From contig WGME01000008.1 in assembly GCA_016125225.1 (NCBI GenBank), forward strand, positions 106,054 to 170,053: a stretch of DNA of 64,000 bases. The letters are read 5' to 3'. The DNA is from a bacterium (GTDB lineage Bacteria > Planctomycetota > Planctomycetia > Planctomycetales > Planctomycetaceae). A program made the translations under genes and the position numbers. The notes beneath the pieces are model-generated. The model did no database searches. It was not told the DNA's origin and saw only the letters and a program-made list of their open reading frames with translations. This document shows, piece by piece, positions 53,826 to 62,249 of the stretch (position 1 is the first letter of the stretch; each line of letters opens with the position of its first letter).

Positions 53826-55538
53826 TCATTTCAGCTTCTGGCGAAACTCCTCAAATGGCAAGGTATTCGCCACATCGGCCTTGGTGAGTCCCGCGCGGCG
53901 AGCCTGAAAAACTCCATACGGCAACACATCGAAACCATTCACGTTATGCGAATCGGTGTCGATCACAATCGAGATGCCCCGAGCCTTCGCCGCCGCTGCA
54001 TGAATATCATCCAGATCCAACCGCTGAGGATTGGCGTTGATTTCCAGCATGACCCCGTAATCCGCAGCGGCTTTCAGAAACTCCTCGAAATGGATATCAG
54101 CCCCCGGTCGGCTACCGATCAACCGCCCGGTGGGATGCCCGATGATATCGACATGCGGATTCTGTATCGCTGCCAGTAACCGCTTCTGAATCTGGTCCCG
54201 TGGCTGCTTCAATCCATAGTGCAACACCGCAATCACGAGATCGGCTTCAGATAACACGTCGTCATCGAGATCCATAGTGGCGTCTTCGAGGATGTCGCAT
54301 TCGATGCCGCAGAGAATTTCGATGCCGCTCACCTGACCGCGCACCTTATCAATCGCTTTCCAGTGTTCCCGGAGGCGTGGGGCATCGAGACCGTTTGCCA
54401 TGGAAACGCGTTTGGAGTGGTCGGTGATGGCGATGTACTTCAGACCGCGGGCCTTGGCGGCTTCGGCCATCTCCCGGATGGTCGCAGCCCCGTCGGTCGC
54501 CGTGGTATGCATATGCAGATCGCCCTGGATGTCGCCGACTTCAATCAGCGTCGGCAAGCGGCCCTGCTCGGCGAGTTCGATTTCGCCGCGATTTTCCCGC
54601 AATTCCGGGGGAATCCACGGCAGATCGACCGCGGCATAGACTTCATCCTCGGTGGCCCCGGCGATGGATGTCTCGCCGCGAAAGACGCCGTATTCGTTGA
54701 TCTTCAGGCCTCGTTCCTGTGCACGTTTGCGGATGACTATGTTGTGCTCTTTTGATCCCGTGAAATACTGCATCGCCGCACCATACGATTCGGCCCGGAC
54801 CACGCGCAAGTCGAGTTCCAAGCCATTCTCAAGCCGGACCCGTTGTTTGGTCTCGCCACGGGCCAGCACTTTATCGACGAGGGGATGTTGAGCCAGACGG
54901 TCCATGGCTGCTGTCGAATCATCCGCAATCGCCAGCACATCGAGATCGCCGCAGGTTTCTCGCCGCCGTCGACAACTCCCCGCAACTTCGGCGGTTTGCA
55001 CGGTCCCGGAAGCTCGCAAATCTTCGACGATGGCATCTGCCGCCGTTTTGGCGATGGATAGCCACACTCGTTTGCCCACCGATTCCAACAACTGCAGACC
55101 TTCGAGAATCGTCTGCTCCGTTTTTTTGGCAAAGCCTTTGAGTTCCGCAATGCGGTGGGCTTCAGCGGCGGCTTTCAAATCGGCCAAAGTACTGATCTGC
55201 AGTTGGTCGACGAGTGCCGCGACTTTTTTCGGTCCTAAGCCCGGAATTTTGAGCATCTTAAGAACATCGGGAGGGAACTGGCTCCGGGCTTCGTCGAGCT
55301 GCGGGAAACTCCCGGTCTGGACGGCGGTGGCGAGTTTCTCCGCGAGGTCTTTGCCAATTCCCTCGATTCGGGTCAGATCGTGATCGGGCTGAGCCACGAG
55401 GTCGGCGATGGCCTGGGGAAGGGCCTCGACTGTCCGGGCGGCATTGCGATAGGCACGCACCCGAAAGCTATTGGCAGACTGGAGTTCCAATAAATCTGCG
55501 TACTCTTCAAAGAGCTGGGCAAGGGTGGCATTTTGCAT
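53826..55538 (-). CDS. polX: DNA polymerase/3'-5' exonuclease PolX
   Basis: 570 residues, the usual size. In order: helix-hairpin-helix regions (about 45-140; [30 protein letters not shown]), a Pol-beta-like nucleotidyltransferase (about 155-315; [18 protein letters not shown] gives the metal Asp pair), and a C-terminal PHP exonuclease (about 335-570; [32 protein letters not shown]). It fills gaps in DNA repair, and the PHP domain proofreads or trims 3' ends. Confidence 0.96.
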   Translation of the reverse strand: MQNATLAQLFEEYADLLELQSANSFRVRAYRNAARTVEALPQAIADLVAQPDHDLTRIEGIGKDLAEKLATAVQTGSFPQLDEARSQFPPDVLKMLKIPGLGPKKVAALVDQLQISTLADLKAAAEAHRIAELKGFAKKTEQTILEGLQLLESVGKRVWLSIAKTAADAIVEDLRASGTVQTAEVAGSCRRRRETCGDLDVLAIADDSTAAMDRLAQHPLVDKVLARGETKQRVRLENGLELDLRVVRAESYGAAMQYFTGSKEHNIVIRKRAQERGLKINEYGVFRGETSIAGATEDEVYAAVDLPWIPPELRENRGEIELAEQGRLPTLIEVGDIQGDLHMHTTATDGAATIREMAEAAKARGLKYIAITDHSKRVSMANGLDAPRLREHWKAIDKVRGQVSGIEILCGIECDILEDATMDLDDDVLSEADLVIAVLHYGLKQPRDQIQKRLLAAIQNPHVDIIGHPTGRLIGSRPGADIHFEEFLKAAADYGVMLEINANPQRLDLDDIHAAAAKARGISIVIDTDSHNVNGFDVLPYGVFQARRAGLTKADVANTLPFEEFRQKLK

Positions 55539-55861
55539 GGGAAAGACTCACGCCGGCATGACGAAATTTTCTCAGCAGACACTGTAGGACGCGGTGCTTG
55601 AATGCGGAAGGGGGCCGTAGAGTGTCGAAAGCAGAACTCGGGATGCGCTCAATATCAAGCCGCGATCGGGCTTCCGCATTCGCAAAATCCCCGCCACACG
55701 GCGGTGGCGGCTTTTCAACGACCGACATCCCGAGACACGGGGAATGCTGAGCAATCCCCACGACTGGCTTGATCCGCAGACGGCCGTCGGTTATCCTCTT
55801 CGATTCCCCGAAAATGAATGGCCCAAGAGCCTCTAAGAATATGTTCAGGAGTTGAGTTCGG
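55539..55861. other. Intergenic region with family B hairpin
   Basis: About 320 bp upstream of the 28-residue basic protein and divergent from polX. It holds a family B repeat (55690-55715); nothing else recognised. Confidence 0.5.
55690..55715. repeat. Family B hairpin repeat, copy 2
   Basis: cccgccacacggcggtggcg followed by gctttt: exact inverse of 50559-50584. Two more copies lie at 60895-60915 (shorter) and 62213-62238 (one base different). Confidence 0.8.
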
Positions 55862-55948
55862 ATGGGTGTGAAGAAGACCGGCAAAGGACGACGCAAGATT
55901 GGCCGCAAAAAGCGAAAAATGCGTTCGAAGATTCGCCATCGCAAGTAA
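55862..55948 (+). CDS. 28-residue highly basic protein (ribosomal-protein-like)
   Basis: A short frame of 29 codons: ATG with AGGAG ten bases upstream, TAA stop, and a strong terminator 60 bases later. The product begins MGVKKTGKGRRKIGRKKR and ends RSKIRHRK; 18 of its 28 residues are Lys, Arg or His. Composition and size resemble small ribosome-associated proteins such as the AURKAIP1/COX24 (mS38-like) or bTHX families. I infer an RNA- or ribosome-binding role. It is too short for routine gene finders. Confidence 0.65.
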   Translation: MGVKKTGKGRRKIGRKKRKMRSKIRHRK

Positions 55949-56007
55949 GCCGTTTCACTTCCAAGTCGTTGAGATTTGGTAGGTTACGTCATCGATGAAA
56001 GATGCCA

Positions 56008-56037
56008 GCCGTGCTCCGATAACGAGCACGGCTTTTT
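56008..56037 (+). terminator. Rho-independent terminator of the basic mini-protein gene
   Basis: Stem gccgtgctc / gagcacggc with a 7-base loop, followed by TTTTT. It confirms that a short transcript ends here. Confidence 0.92.
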
Positions 56038-56211
56038 GCTGCGCGGTCAGAGGAATGAGTCAATTTCTCCGGCTCATTCTCACAAACCGGCAGCACTCCT
56101 TGACATCGCTGTCACATCAGGCGATGCTGATCGATCTCCCCGGCTGATGTTCCCACCTGATTGGTCAGTGCAACCCTCTGGCCACCTGCTCTCAAGCGGC
56201 AAGGAAGACAC

Positions 56212-58140
56212 ATGACGATTGCCCGTCACATTTCGCTGGCAGCCCTGCTGTTGAGCACACTTGGAAGCCAGGCGTTCAGCCAGGATGCCGCCGCGAATAT
56301 CGAGCAACTCAAAGCAACCGCAACGCAATCTGAAGCAGCCCGCGTGGCTGGTGAACCGGCTGTGACGGCCGCCCGCATGCAGATGAAGCAACTGCAAGAT
56401 GCCGTCACCCAGTTGAAGATTGAGTACTCCAAATCAGAAGCCACGCAGGCCGAGTTGGTCACCAAAGCGACTCAAGCCACCGAGGCTCTGAAAAAGGCCG
56501 AGGACGAACGGAAAGCCGCCCTCGATGCCTTCACCGCTGCCCGAAAAGCCGTTCTGGATGCCGCCGGGAAAGACACCCTTCCCGCTGCCAACGAAGCCTA
56601 TCTCAAAGCAGCGGAGGCACTGGCCGCCAAGGTAACGGCCACCAAGACAGCGGCCGATGCCGTGCTGCCGACCGAAGACGCCGCGACGCAATCGTTGATC
56701 ATTTTGTCGGGACATCCTGCGAAGATCGCCGCTGCCGAGAAAGCCGCCGCTGACTTTGCCCCGCAATTGGCGATGGCTGAAACCACCTACGGAACCCTGG
56801 CCAAAACAGCTCTCGATCATCAGATCGCACTCGAAACAGCGATGGTGGAAGCCGGGCAACTCGTCTCGTTTGCCAAGCAGGTCGCCCCGATTTTTGCCCA
56901 GCGCTGCGTGGCCTGTCATAACGCCCGCACGGCCAAAGGTCGGCTCAACATGGAAACCTACGCCAACCTGATGAAGGGGGGCGAATCGGGTGACACCGTG
57001 CTGGCTCACAAGCCCGACGATTCGATGCTGCAAATGGAAATCGAATCGGGATCGATGCCGAAAGAGGCCGATCCGCTCACACCCGAACAAATGGCTCTCG
57101 TCAAAAAGTGGATCCAAACCGGAGCCACGCTCGATGCGGGCGTTTCGGCCACAGCGGCGTTGATCACCATCATGCCGAAGCCGGTGCAACCAACGCCTCC
57201 CGAAGCCTACCGCGTGGCGGTCCCTGTCACCGCCGTGGCGATCAGCCCCGATGGCACGCAACTGGCTTCGTCCGGTTATCGCGAAGTGATTCTGTGGAAT
57301 GTGGCTGATGGAGCCCTGATCCGCCGGATCTCGAACCTCGCCGAACGTCCACACGACATTGAGTTCACACCCGATGGTCAGCAACTGTTGGTCGCCGCGG
57401 GCACCCCCGGCCAACTTGGTGAAGTGAAAATCTTCAACGTGGCTGACGGGGCTTTGGTTCGCGATCTCTTCACCACCGACGATGAAGTCTTCAGCGTGGC
57501 TCTCAGTCCCGATGCCACGAAAATCGCCGCAACATGTGCCGATCGCAGCATCCGCATTTACGACCGGGCTACGGGAGAGCGGACGCTGTTTGTCGAAGAC
57601 CATGCCGACTGGGTGCTCGATGTTGCCTGGTCACCCGACGGTTCGAAGATTGCCACGGCGAGTCGCGACAAAACGTCCAAGGTCTTCAACTCCCAGACCG
57701 GGGAAGCCATCGCCACGTTCAACAGTCATAGCGAACCGGTTTACAGCGTGAGCTTCCTGCCCGACGGCAATCAGGTTGTTTCAGCGGGTCGTGACAAGCG
57801 ACTGCGGATCTGGAATGTCGCCGATGCCAAGCAGGCCCGCGAAATTGGCGGATTCGGCGGCGAGGTCTTCAAAGTGGTCGTCATGCCCGATGGTCAGTCG
57901 CTGTCGGCCGGTTCCGATAAGCAGATCCGCCAGCATAAACTGGCTGATGGAGCACAAGTCCGGGCGTTTTCTGGTCATACCGACTGGGTGTACAGCGTGG
58001 CGGTGCATCCGGCATCCAAGCGCGTGGTTTCCGGGAGCCACGACGGAGAGGTTCGCGTCTGGAATCTGGACGATGGACAAAGCCTGCTGAACTTCCCGGC
58101 CGCCCCAGGACTGAAGCCACAAGTCGCTGCTGCACAATAA
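56212..58140 (+). CDS. Exported cytochrome c-WD40 fusion protein
   Basis: 642 residues from the ATG at 56212, with AAGGA 7 bases upstream and a signal peptide (ISLAALLLSTLGSQAFS). Residues 25-215 are Ala/Lys/Glu-rich and predicted coiled coil. A PSCyt1-type cytochrome follows (about 215-300) with haem motif CVACH and an axial Met candidate in GSMPKEADPLTPEQ. The rest (about 330-640) is a WD40 propeller of about seven repeats (VAISPDGTQLASSGY, VAWSPDGSKIATASRD ... VRVWNLDDGQ). Probably a periplasmic electron-transfer or docking protein. This architecture is typical of planctomycetes. Confidence 0.93.
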   Translation: MTIARHISLAALLLSTLGSQAFSQDAAANIEQLKATATQSEAARVAGEPAVTAARMQMKQLQDAVTQLKIEYSKSEATQAELVTKATQATEALKKAEDERKAALDAFTAARKAVLDAAGKDTLPAANEAYLKAAEALAAKVTATKTAADAVLPTEDAATQSLIILSGHPAKIAAAEKAAADFAPQLAMAETTYGTLAKTALDHQIALETAMVEAGQLVSFAKQVAPIFAQRCVACHNARTAKGRLNMETYANLMKGGESGDTVLAHKPDDSMLQMEIESGSMPKEADPLTPEQMALVKKWIQTGATLDAGVSATAALITIMPKPVQPTPPEAYRVAVPVTAVAISPDGTQLASSGYREVILWNVADGALIRRISNLAERPHDIEFTPDGQQLLVAAGTPGQLGEVKIFNVADGALVRDLFTTDDEVFSVALSPDATKIAATCADRSIRIYDRATGERTLFVEDHADWVLDVAWSPDGSKIATASRDKTSKVFNSQTGEAIATFNSHSEPVYSVSFLPDGNQVVSAGRDKRLRIWNVADAKQAREIGGFGGEVFKVVVMPDGQSLSAGSDKQIRQHKLADGAQVRAFSGHTDWVYSVAVHPASKRVVSGSHDGEVRVWNLDDGQSLLNFPAAPGLKPQVAAAQ

Positions 58141-58159
58141 GTTACCGCAAACCACACCT

Positions 58160-58191
58160 CCCGACAAGACGGCGACATTCGTGTTGTCGGG
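58160..58191 (+). terminator. Possible terminator hairpin without T run
   Basis: Inverted repeat cccgacaa / ttgtcggg 20 bases after the stop of the cytochrome-WD40 gene. The loop is 16 bases and no T tract follows, so it could be a 3' stabilising hairpin only. Confidence 0.45.
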
Positions 58192-58267
58192 TCAGTCATA
58201 ACCCGCTAAACTTCCCGCCCCTGATTACCAGAAGTGAACGGGGATCTTCGAAGTGCGGGCTGGCTGA

Positions 58268-59386
58268 ATGGTGACGGTGGCAGATCATCAGCGATCGAGC
58301 AGGGAGAGATTTGGTCTCTCGGCGGTGCTGTGGCTGTGCGTCTGCCTGTCATGCGCTCAAGCGGCCGAAGAGACGAGTGAGCTGCTGATCCTGCATTCCG
58401 GTGATCAGCTTTCCGGTCAGAGCCGTTCCGTTGAAGATGGCCAGGTCACCTGGGAACTCAGGGACGGGCATCTGCTGCAAGTCCCCTTGGAATTCGTCGA
58501 TCGCATTGATCTGGATGGCGTGGAACCGGTCTCAGCGGTCACGGAAATTCCTCCAGCTCCGGCCGCGGCTGACACGGCAGTCACAACATCCACGCTTCCC
58601 GGTCCCGATACTCAAGCCGAAGAACCTTCATGGGTGGAGTCGGTGCCCTTTCTGACCCCGTTGCACTACGGCTATCAGACCGTCTCGCGTTCGTATGTGC
58701 TCTTCAGTGATGTAGCGAGTCGCTGGACGCGCCGCATTAACTTCGGCGGCCAGTTTCTCGATGGCAACGCTCAGACTGACCTGCTCAACATGCAGGTTGA
58801 ATTTGAGAATGGTACGCCAAAGCTAACCCGTCAAATTGATGTCAGCGGTCAATGGGGCCGCAATCAAAGCCGCGAGACTGCCAATAAATGGACCCTCAAC
58901 AGCAACTTCGACTGGCGCATCTGGGAAGAAAACGCGAAGTGGATTATGTTCTTCACCGCCAAGAATGAATATGACCGCCCGGCCAATCTCGATTATCGGG
59001 GCACGATCTCCACGGGATATGGTTACCGCTTCTACAATGACGCCGACCGACGTCTCATCACCCGTTTTGGCCCCGCTTATACGATCGAACTTTTCCGGGA
59101 ACCGTACGATCATCGCGAATCGCCCGATCTGTTCGGGGAAGTCGAACTGCGCTGGCCGTTGTCCAAATGGAGTTCGTTCGAACAGAAGACCCGCGTGCAA
59201 CCCAGCCTGCTCGATTTCGAACTGGTGCGCGTCTTTGCGACATCAGCTTTGCTGATGGATCTTGATACCGATAAGCGTTGGAAACTGCGGCTCGGCTTCA
59301 ATTTCACCTACAACTCGCAGCCCAACCCCGGCCGTGTTCCCAGCGACTATGTGACGAGTGTGTCGCTGGTGTATACGCGGAAGTAG
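58268..59386 (+). CDS. DUF481 family outer-membrane-like protein
   Basis: 372 residues with a signal peptide (about 14-32). An N-terminal small beta domain (LLILHSGDQLSGQSRSVEDG) resembles those found ahead of DUF481. From about 130 there is a series of amphipathic strands ending in aromatic residues (NFGGQFLDGNAQTDLLNMQ, TISTGYGYRFYNDADRRL), and the protein ends TSVSLVYTRK, consistent with a beta-barrel. DUF481 proteins are salt-induced outer-membrane proteins in other bacteria. The role here is unknown. It may be cotranscribed with the cytochrome-WD40 gene. Confidence 0.82.
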   Translation: MVTVADHQRSSRERFGLSAVLWLCVCLSCAQAAEETSELLILHSGDQLSGQSRSVEDGQVTWELRDGHLLQVPLEFVDRIDLDGVEPVSAVTEIPPAPAAADTAVTTSTLPGPDTQAEEPSWVESVPFLTPLHYGYQTVSRSYVLFSDVASRWTRRINFGGQFLDGNAQTDLLNMQVEFENGTPKLTRQIDVSGQWGRNQSRETANKWTLNSNFDWRIWEENAKWIMFFTAKNEYDRPANLDYRGTISTGYGYRFYNDADRRLITRFGPAYTIELFREPYDHRESPDLFGEVELRWPLSKWSSFEQKTRVQPSLLDFELVRVFATSALLMDLDTDKRWKLRLGFNFTYNSQPNPGRVPSDYVTSVSLVYTRK

Positions 59387-59450
59387 AGGAAGAGCTGAGT
59401 GTCAAGTGGATGGAACAAAGACACTTGGCATTGGCCACTCATCACTTGGC
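59387..59450. repeat. Family A repeat overlapping the PhyH stop
   Basis: Left arm gagctgagtgtcaagtgg, right arm cacttggcattggccactca then tcacttggct. The 17-mer ccactcatcacttggct is shared exactly with 22575-22591. The final codons and TGA of the minus-strand PhyH gene lie inside this copy. Confidence 0.65.
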
Positions 59451-60239
59451 TGCCTCAAGCTGTCGCTGCCGATGTTCGCGGCCGATTTCTTTCACGCGGG
59501 CATCGTCCCACACATCCATGCGGGAATAGCGAGGGTGCTTGGAATCTTTGTACGGATCATTGTGCCGGGTGTTGTAGCAGCAGATGAAGGCCCAGCGGGG
59601 GTGATCGCTTTTGTTCTGATCGGACCGGTGCAACGTGTTGCCATGGAACAGCACGGCCGAACCTGGTTCCATTTCGACATAGACCGTTTCGAGTCGCTTC
59701 ACGATTTCTGCCACGCGCTCGGGATCGGCTCCGGTTTGATCGCCGATCTTGCCGTGTTCGATGCGGCCGAGGCGGTGTGATCCACGGACCACCTGCAGGC
59801 AACCATTCTCCTGCGTCGCTCGATCGACCGCGATCATGCAACTCGCCATGTCAGGCCACAGGCAGCCGTTGTTGTACCAGTAGCCGTAATCCTGATGCCA
59901 AGCCCAGGCTCCGCCGACCTTGGCCTCTTTGAGGATCATCTTGTGATGATAATGGTACACCTCGTCGCCGAGCACCTGCTCGCACGTGTGGACAATGCGA
60001 GCACTGCGGACGATCGCTCCGTAAATGGTGTCTTCCGGTAGCTCGTTCCGCACGACCAGCTTGACCGCCCCCCCTTCCCCATCGGCCCGGCTGCCCGCAT
60101 CGCGTTCCAGTGCCTGATCGGCTTTGGCAATCTCGCGCAGCAGATTGGTTTCTTCCTCATCGAGCAGATCGGGTAACAGCAAAAACCCGTCGCGCTGGAA
60201 CTGCGCGATGTCGACTTCGAAGAGGGGCAAGTGTCGCAT
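59442..60239 (-). CDS. Phytanoyl-CoA dioxygenase (PhyH) family protein
   Basis: 265 residues. Fe(II)/2-oxoglutarate oxygenase of the PhyH family: FQRDGFLLLPDLLDEEE at the N-terminus, metal ligands His and Asp in WAWHQDYGYWYN, the distal His in LFHGNTLHRSDQN, and the 2-oxoglutarate Arg in HPRWAFICCYNTR. Such enzymes hydroxylate small molecules or lipids. The substrate is not known. The last three codons come from the family A repeat (AAK then TGA), so the C-terminus has been remodelled by repeat sequence. Confidence 0.92.
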   Translation of the reverse strand: MRHLPLFEVDIAQFQRDGFLLLPDLLDEEETNLLREIAKADQALERDAGSRADGEGGAVKLVVRNELPEDTIYGAIVRSARIVHTCEQVLGDEVYHYHHKMILKEAKVGGAWAWHQDYGYWYNNGCLWPDMASCMIAVDRATQENGCLQVVRGSHRLGRIEHGKIGDQTGADPERVAEIVKRLETVYVEMEPGSAVLFHGNTLHRSDQNKSDHPRWAFICCYNTRHNDPYKDSKHPRYSRMDVWDDARVKEIGREHRQRQLEAAK

Positions 60240-60281
60240 GGTGGAGGCTCACGGAGTCAGTCAGATGAGCGATTCATTTAG

Positions 60282-60306
60282 CCCCCCGTTGCTTGTCAAC
60301 GGGGGG
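60282..60306 (-). terminator. GC-rich hairpin after the 60331-60591 gene
   Basis: Perfect 10-bp stem ccccccgttg / caacgggggg with a 5-base loop, 25 bases after the stop of the upstream minus-strand gene. It has no T run. It may terminate transcription or block read-through into the PhyH gene. Confidence 0.55.
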
Positions 60307-60330
60307 AATGGCCATAACAAGTTCAAACTC

Positions 60331-60591
60331 TCATTCCTCGTCGGCATCGGGATCAATTCCCATTGATCGAAGATGCTCCTTTTGCTCGTCAGTCAGGCCC
60401 AATTCTATCCTGCTCAAATACGCTTCAAACTGCACTCGCTGGCTACGTCCAAGTGCAAACATTAGGGCATGTATCGCTAAGGCACAGTCTTCCTGCCCCT
60501 CGCGATCATGATGTTGCCCGATCTCCCCGAGTCGATAGAAGAGAGCTTCAAATTCTTGTGCGGTGGAGGGAATCCGTGGTGCCAAGATCAC
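60331..60591 (-). CDS. Hypothetical small helical protein
   Basis: 86 residues from a GTG start without a clear ribosome binding site. Mostly helical and acidic (QEFEALFYRLGEIGQHHDRE, then LSRIELGLTDEQKEHLRSMG), ending in an acidic tail (DPDADEE). No membrane segment or signal. The family is not recognised. A family-B-like hairpin follows its start on the upstream side. Confidence 0.55.
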   Translation of the reverse strand: MILAPRIPSTAQEFEALFYRLGEIGQHHDREGQEDCALAIHALMFALGRSQRVQFEAYLSRIELGLTDEQKEHLRSMGIDPDADEE

Positions 60592-60615
60592 AACCGTTTC
60601 TTATGATCCCCAATC

Positions 60616-60641
60616 CACCGGGACCGGCGGTCCCGGCTTTT
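60616..60641. repeat. Family-B-like hairpin
   Basis: ccgggaccggcggtcccggc followed by tttt. Same layout as family B (GC hairpin then CTTTT) but with a different stem. Confidence 0.45.
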
Positions 60642-60649
60642 CATGAGGA

Positions 60650-60871
60650 TTAATAATGGGGCGGGCGTTCGTCTTCTGGCGAGCGTGTTTCCGGTTCCAT
60701 CTGCAATTGCTCGACGCGGCCTTTCAGCTTGGTGATGCCCTGCTGCAGCAAGCGGACATCGCTTTGCAGGGCGAGCACTACGCCGTGCAGTTGATCGTAA
60801 TCGTACTGCAAATGGGCCAACGTCGATTCCAGTTGCACCAGCCGCTGTTCGATGGGAATTTCCGTAGTCAT
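60650..60871 (-). CDS. slyX: SlyX-like protein
   Basis: 73 residues from the ATG at 60871; the longer GTG frame to 60898 starts inside a family B repeat and is rejected. One coiled-coil helix with the SlyX pattern (IEQRLVQLESTLAHLQYDYDQL) and the family C-terminal motif PPHY. SlyX is a small protein of unknown function linked to lysis sensitivity in E. coli. It is upstream of no obvious partner here. Confidence 0.85.
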   Translation of the reverse strand: MTTEIPIEQRLVQLESTLAHLQYDYDQLHGVVLALQSDVRLLQQGITKLKGRVEQLQMEPETRSPEDERPPHY

Positions 60872-60894
60872 CGTGGGGAATTCTTTGATGCCCT

Positions 60895-60915
60895 CCACGC
60901 GGCGGTGGCGGCTTT
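60895..60915. repeat. Family B hairpin repeat, copy 3
   Basis: ccacgcggcggtggcggctt: shortened copy lacking the outer CCCG. Confidence 0.65.
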
Positions 60916-60932
60916 GTTGAGTTCAATGATCT

Positions 60933-60960
60933 CAGCGCTCGGCGATGCCTCGCGGCTAAT
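60933..60960. repeat. Family C repeat, copy 2
   Basis: 28 bases identical to 34967-34994, downstream of the dprA stop codon and between family B and family A copies. Confidence 0.75.
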
Positions 60961-60969
60961 GTCCTGTAT

Positions 60970-61003
60970 GCTTGGCTCTGGACTCGCTTCTCTCGACCTG
61001 TCA
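60970..61003. repeat. Family A right-arm fragment
   Basis: cttggctctggactcgcttc tctcgacctgtcac, abutting the dprA stop codon. Only a right arm is seen. Confidence 0.5.
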
Positions 61004-62104
61004 CTACATGCGCACGACGAACCCACCGGGTAAGCGGCGGATCAGGCGTCGCATTTCCAGCATGGTGAGGGTGGTCAGCACCTGATGCGTTTCCACCCCC
61101 GCGCTGCGGACCACATCATCCACCGCCGTCGCTTCCGCCGCAATCAGGTTCAGCACCCGGCGTTCCTGATCGGTCAGTTTCAACTCGGCCGGATGATGCA
61201 CCGTTTCTTGTGGCGACCGTTTCACCGGTTGCGTAAGCGGGCCGAGCGATTCCAGCACATCATCGACGCCACGGATCAACGGGACGCCATCGCGGATGAG
61301 GTCGTGACAGCCGAGACTGTGGTCGGAATCAATGCGACCGGGAACCGCGAAGACGTCGCGATTCTGCTCCAGAGCATGCCGGGCCGTGTGTAACGCACCG
61401 CTGGATCGAGACGCTTCGACGACAATCACCGCGACCGACATCCCCGACACGATGCGATTTCGCTGCGGAAACAAGCCGGGTAACGGTGCCTGATCAAGCG
61501 GCGACTCCGTCAGCAATGCCCCCTGCTTCGCGATCTGTTGAGCGAGGTCCGCATGTTCCGGCGGATAGACCTGATCGAGTCCCGTCGCGAAGACGGCGAT
61601 GGTTCGGCCACCGGCATTGAGTGCTCCCTGATGGGCTGCCGCATCGATGCCCCGCGCTAAACCACTCACCACCGTGAAGCCCGCGCGGACCAAACCGGCG
61701 GCTAGTTTCTCAGCGGTCTGCCGACCATACAAGGTGCAACGTCGCGAACCGACAATCGCCACGGCGAGTTCATCCGCCGGGAGCACATCACCCCGACAGT
61801 ACAGCAACGGCGGCGGATCAATGATCCGTTCCAAGGCCGCCGGATACTTCTCGCTGCCTCGCAGGATGAGTTCGACACCGGTCCGCTGGCAACGTTCCCA
61901 CTCGACGATGGCCGCTTCCCGCGTGGATGACTGAATCGCCTTCGCAAGCTTGGGACCGACGCCGTTCACCTCCTGCAACTCGTGCGAAGTCGCCCGCAGA
62001 ATCCGCTCCGGCACCTCGAACACATTCAGCAACTGCTGCCACGTCCGCGGCCCAATGCCGGGAATCATCGTCAGTTGCAGCGTGGCGAGGAGGGCGTCCG
62101 TCAT
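61004..62104 (-). CDS. dprA: DNA-processing protein DprA
   Basis: 366 residues. DprA binds single-stranded DNA and loads RecA during natural transformation. Seen: an N-terminal helix-hairpin-helix (MIPGIGPRTWQQLLN, EVNGVGPKLAKAI), the Rossmann-like DprA core (VAIVGSRRCTLYGRQTAE, VVSGLARGIDAAAHQGAL, GTIAVF-type strand and FPQRNRIVSGMS, VIVVEAS), and a C-terminal winged helix (LNLIAAEATAVDDVVR). Together with the TfoX-N gene it hints at, but does not prove, competence. Confidence 0.95.
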   Translation of the reverse strand: MTDALLATLQLTMIPGIGPRTWQQLLNVFEVPERILRATSHELQEVNGVGPKLAKAIQSSTREAAIVEWERCQRTGVELILRGSEKYPAALERIIDPPPLLYCRGDVLPADELAVAIVGSRRCTLYGRQTAEKLAAGLVRAGFTVVSGLARGIDAAAHQGALNAGGRTIAVFATGLDQVYPPEHADLAQQIAKQGALLTESPLDQAPLPGLFPQRNRIVSGMSVAVIVVEASRSSGALHTARHALEQNRDVFAVPGRIDSDHSLGCHDLIRDGVPLIRGVDDVLESLGPLTQPVKRSPQETVHHPAELKLTDQERRVLNLIAAEATAVDDVVRSAGVETHQVLTTLTMLEMRRLIRRLPGGFVVRM

Positions 62105-62105
62105 A

Positions 62106-62152
62106 AGGTTGAGGGTTGAGAGTTTATGGCTGAGGGTTTAAGGCAAAAACTC
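62106..62152. repeat. Family A repeat upstream of dprA
   Basis: ggttgagggttgagagttta tggctgagggtttaaggcaa aaactc. It abuts the dprA start codon. Confidence 0.55.
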
Positions 62153-62160
62153 AAATTCTC

Positions 62161-62190
62161 TTTTGCGACTTTTGTGCCTTTTTGCGGCTG
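62161..62190. repeat. Family D repeat, copy 1
   Basis: ttttgcgacttttgtgcctt tttgcggctg. Its inverse closely matches 63806-63835 (ggccacaaagaggcacaaaa gacgcaaaaa), so the two copies flank thrC in opposite orientation. Confidence 0.55.
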
Positions 62191-62212
62191 AAATTGTAAT
62201 CCAATCCGAATT

Positions 62213-62238
62213 CCCGCCACGCGGCGGTGGCGGCTTTT
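62213..62238. repeat. Family B hairpin repeat, copy 4
   Basis: cccgccacgcggcggtggcg followed by gctttt; differs from 55690-55715 by one base (g for a). It lies just after the thrC stop codon and may act as its terminator on the minus strand. Confidence 0.75.
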
Positions 62239-62249
62239 CGTCATGCGGG

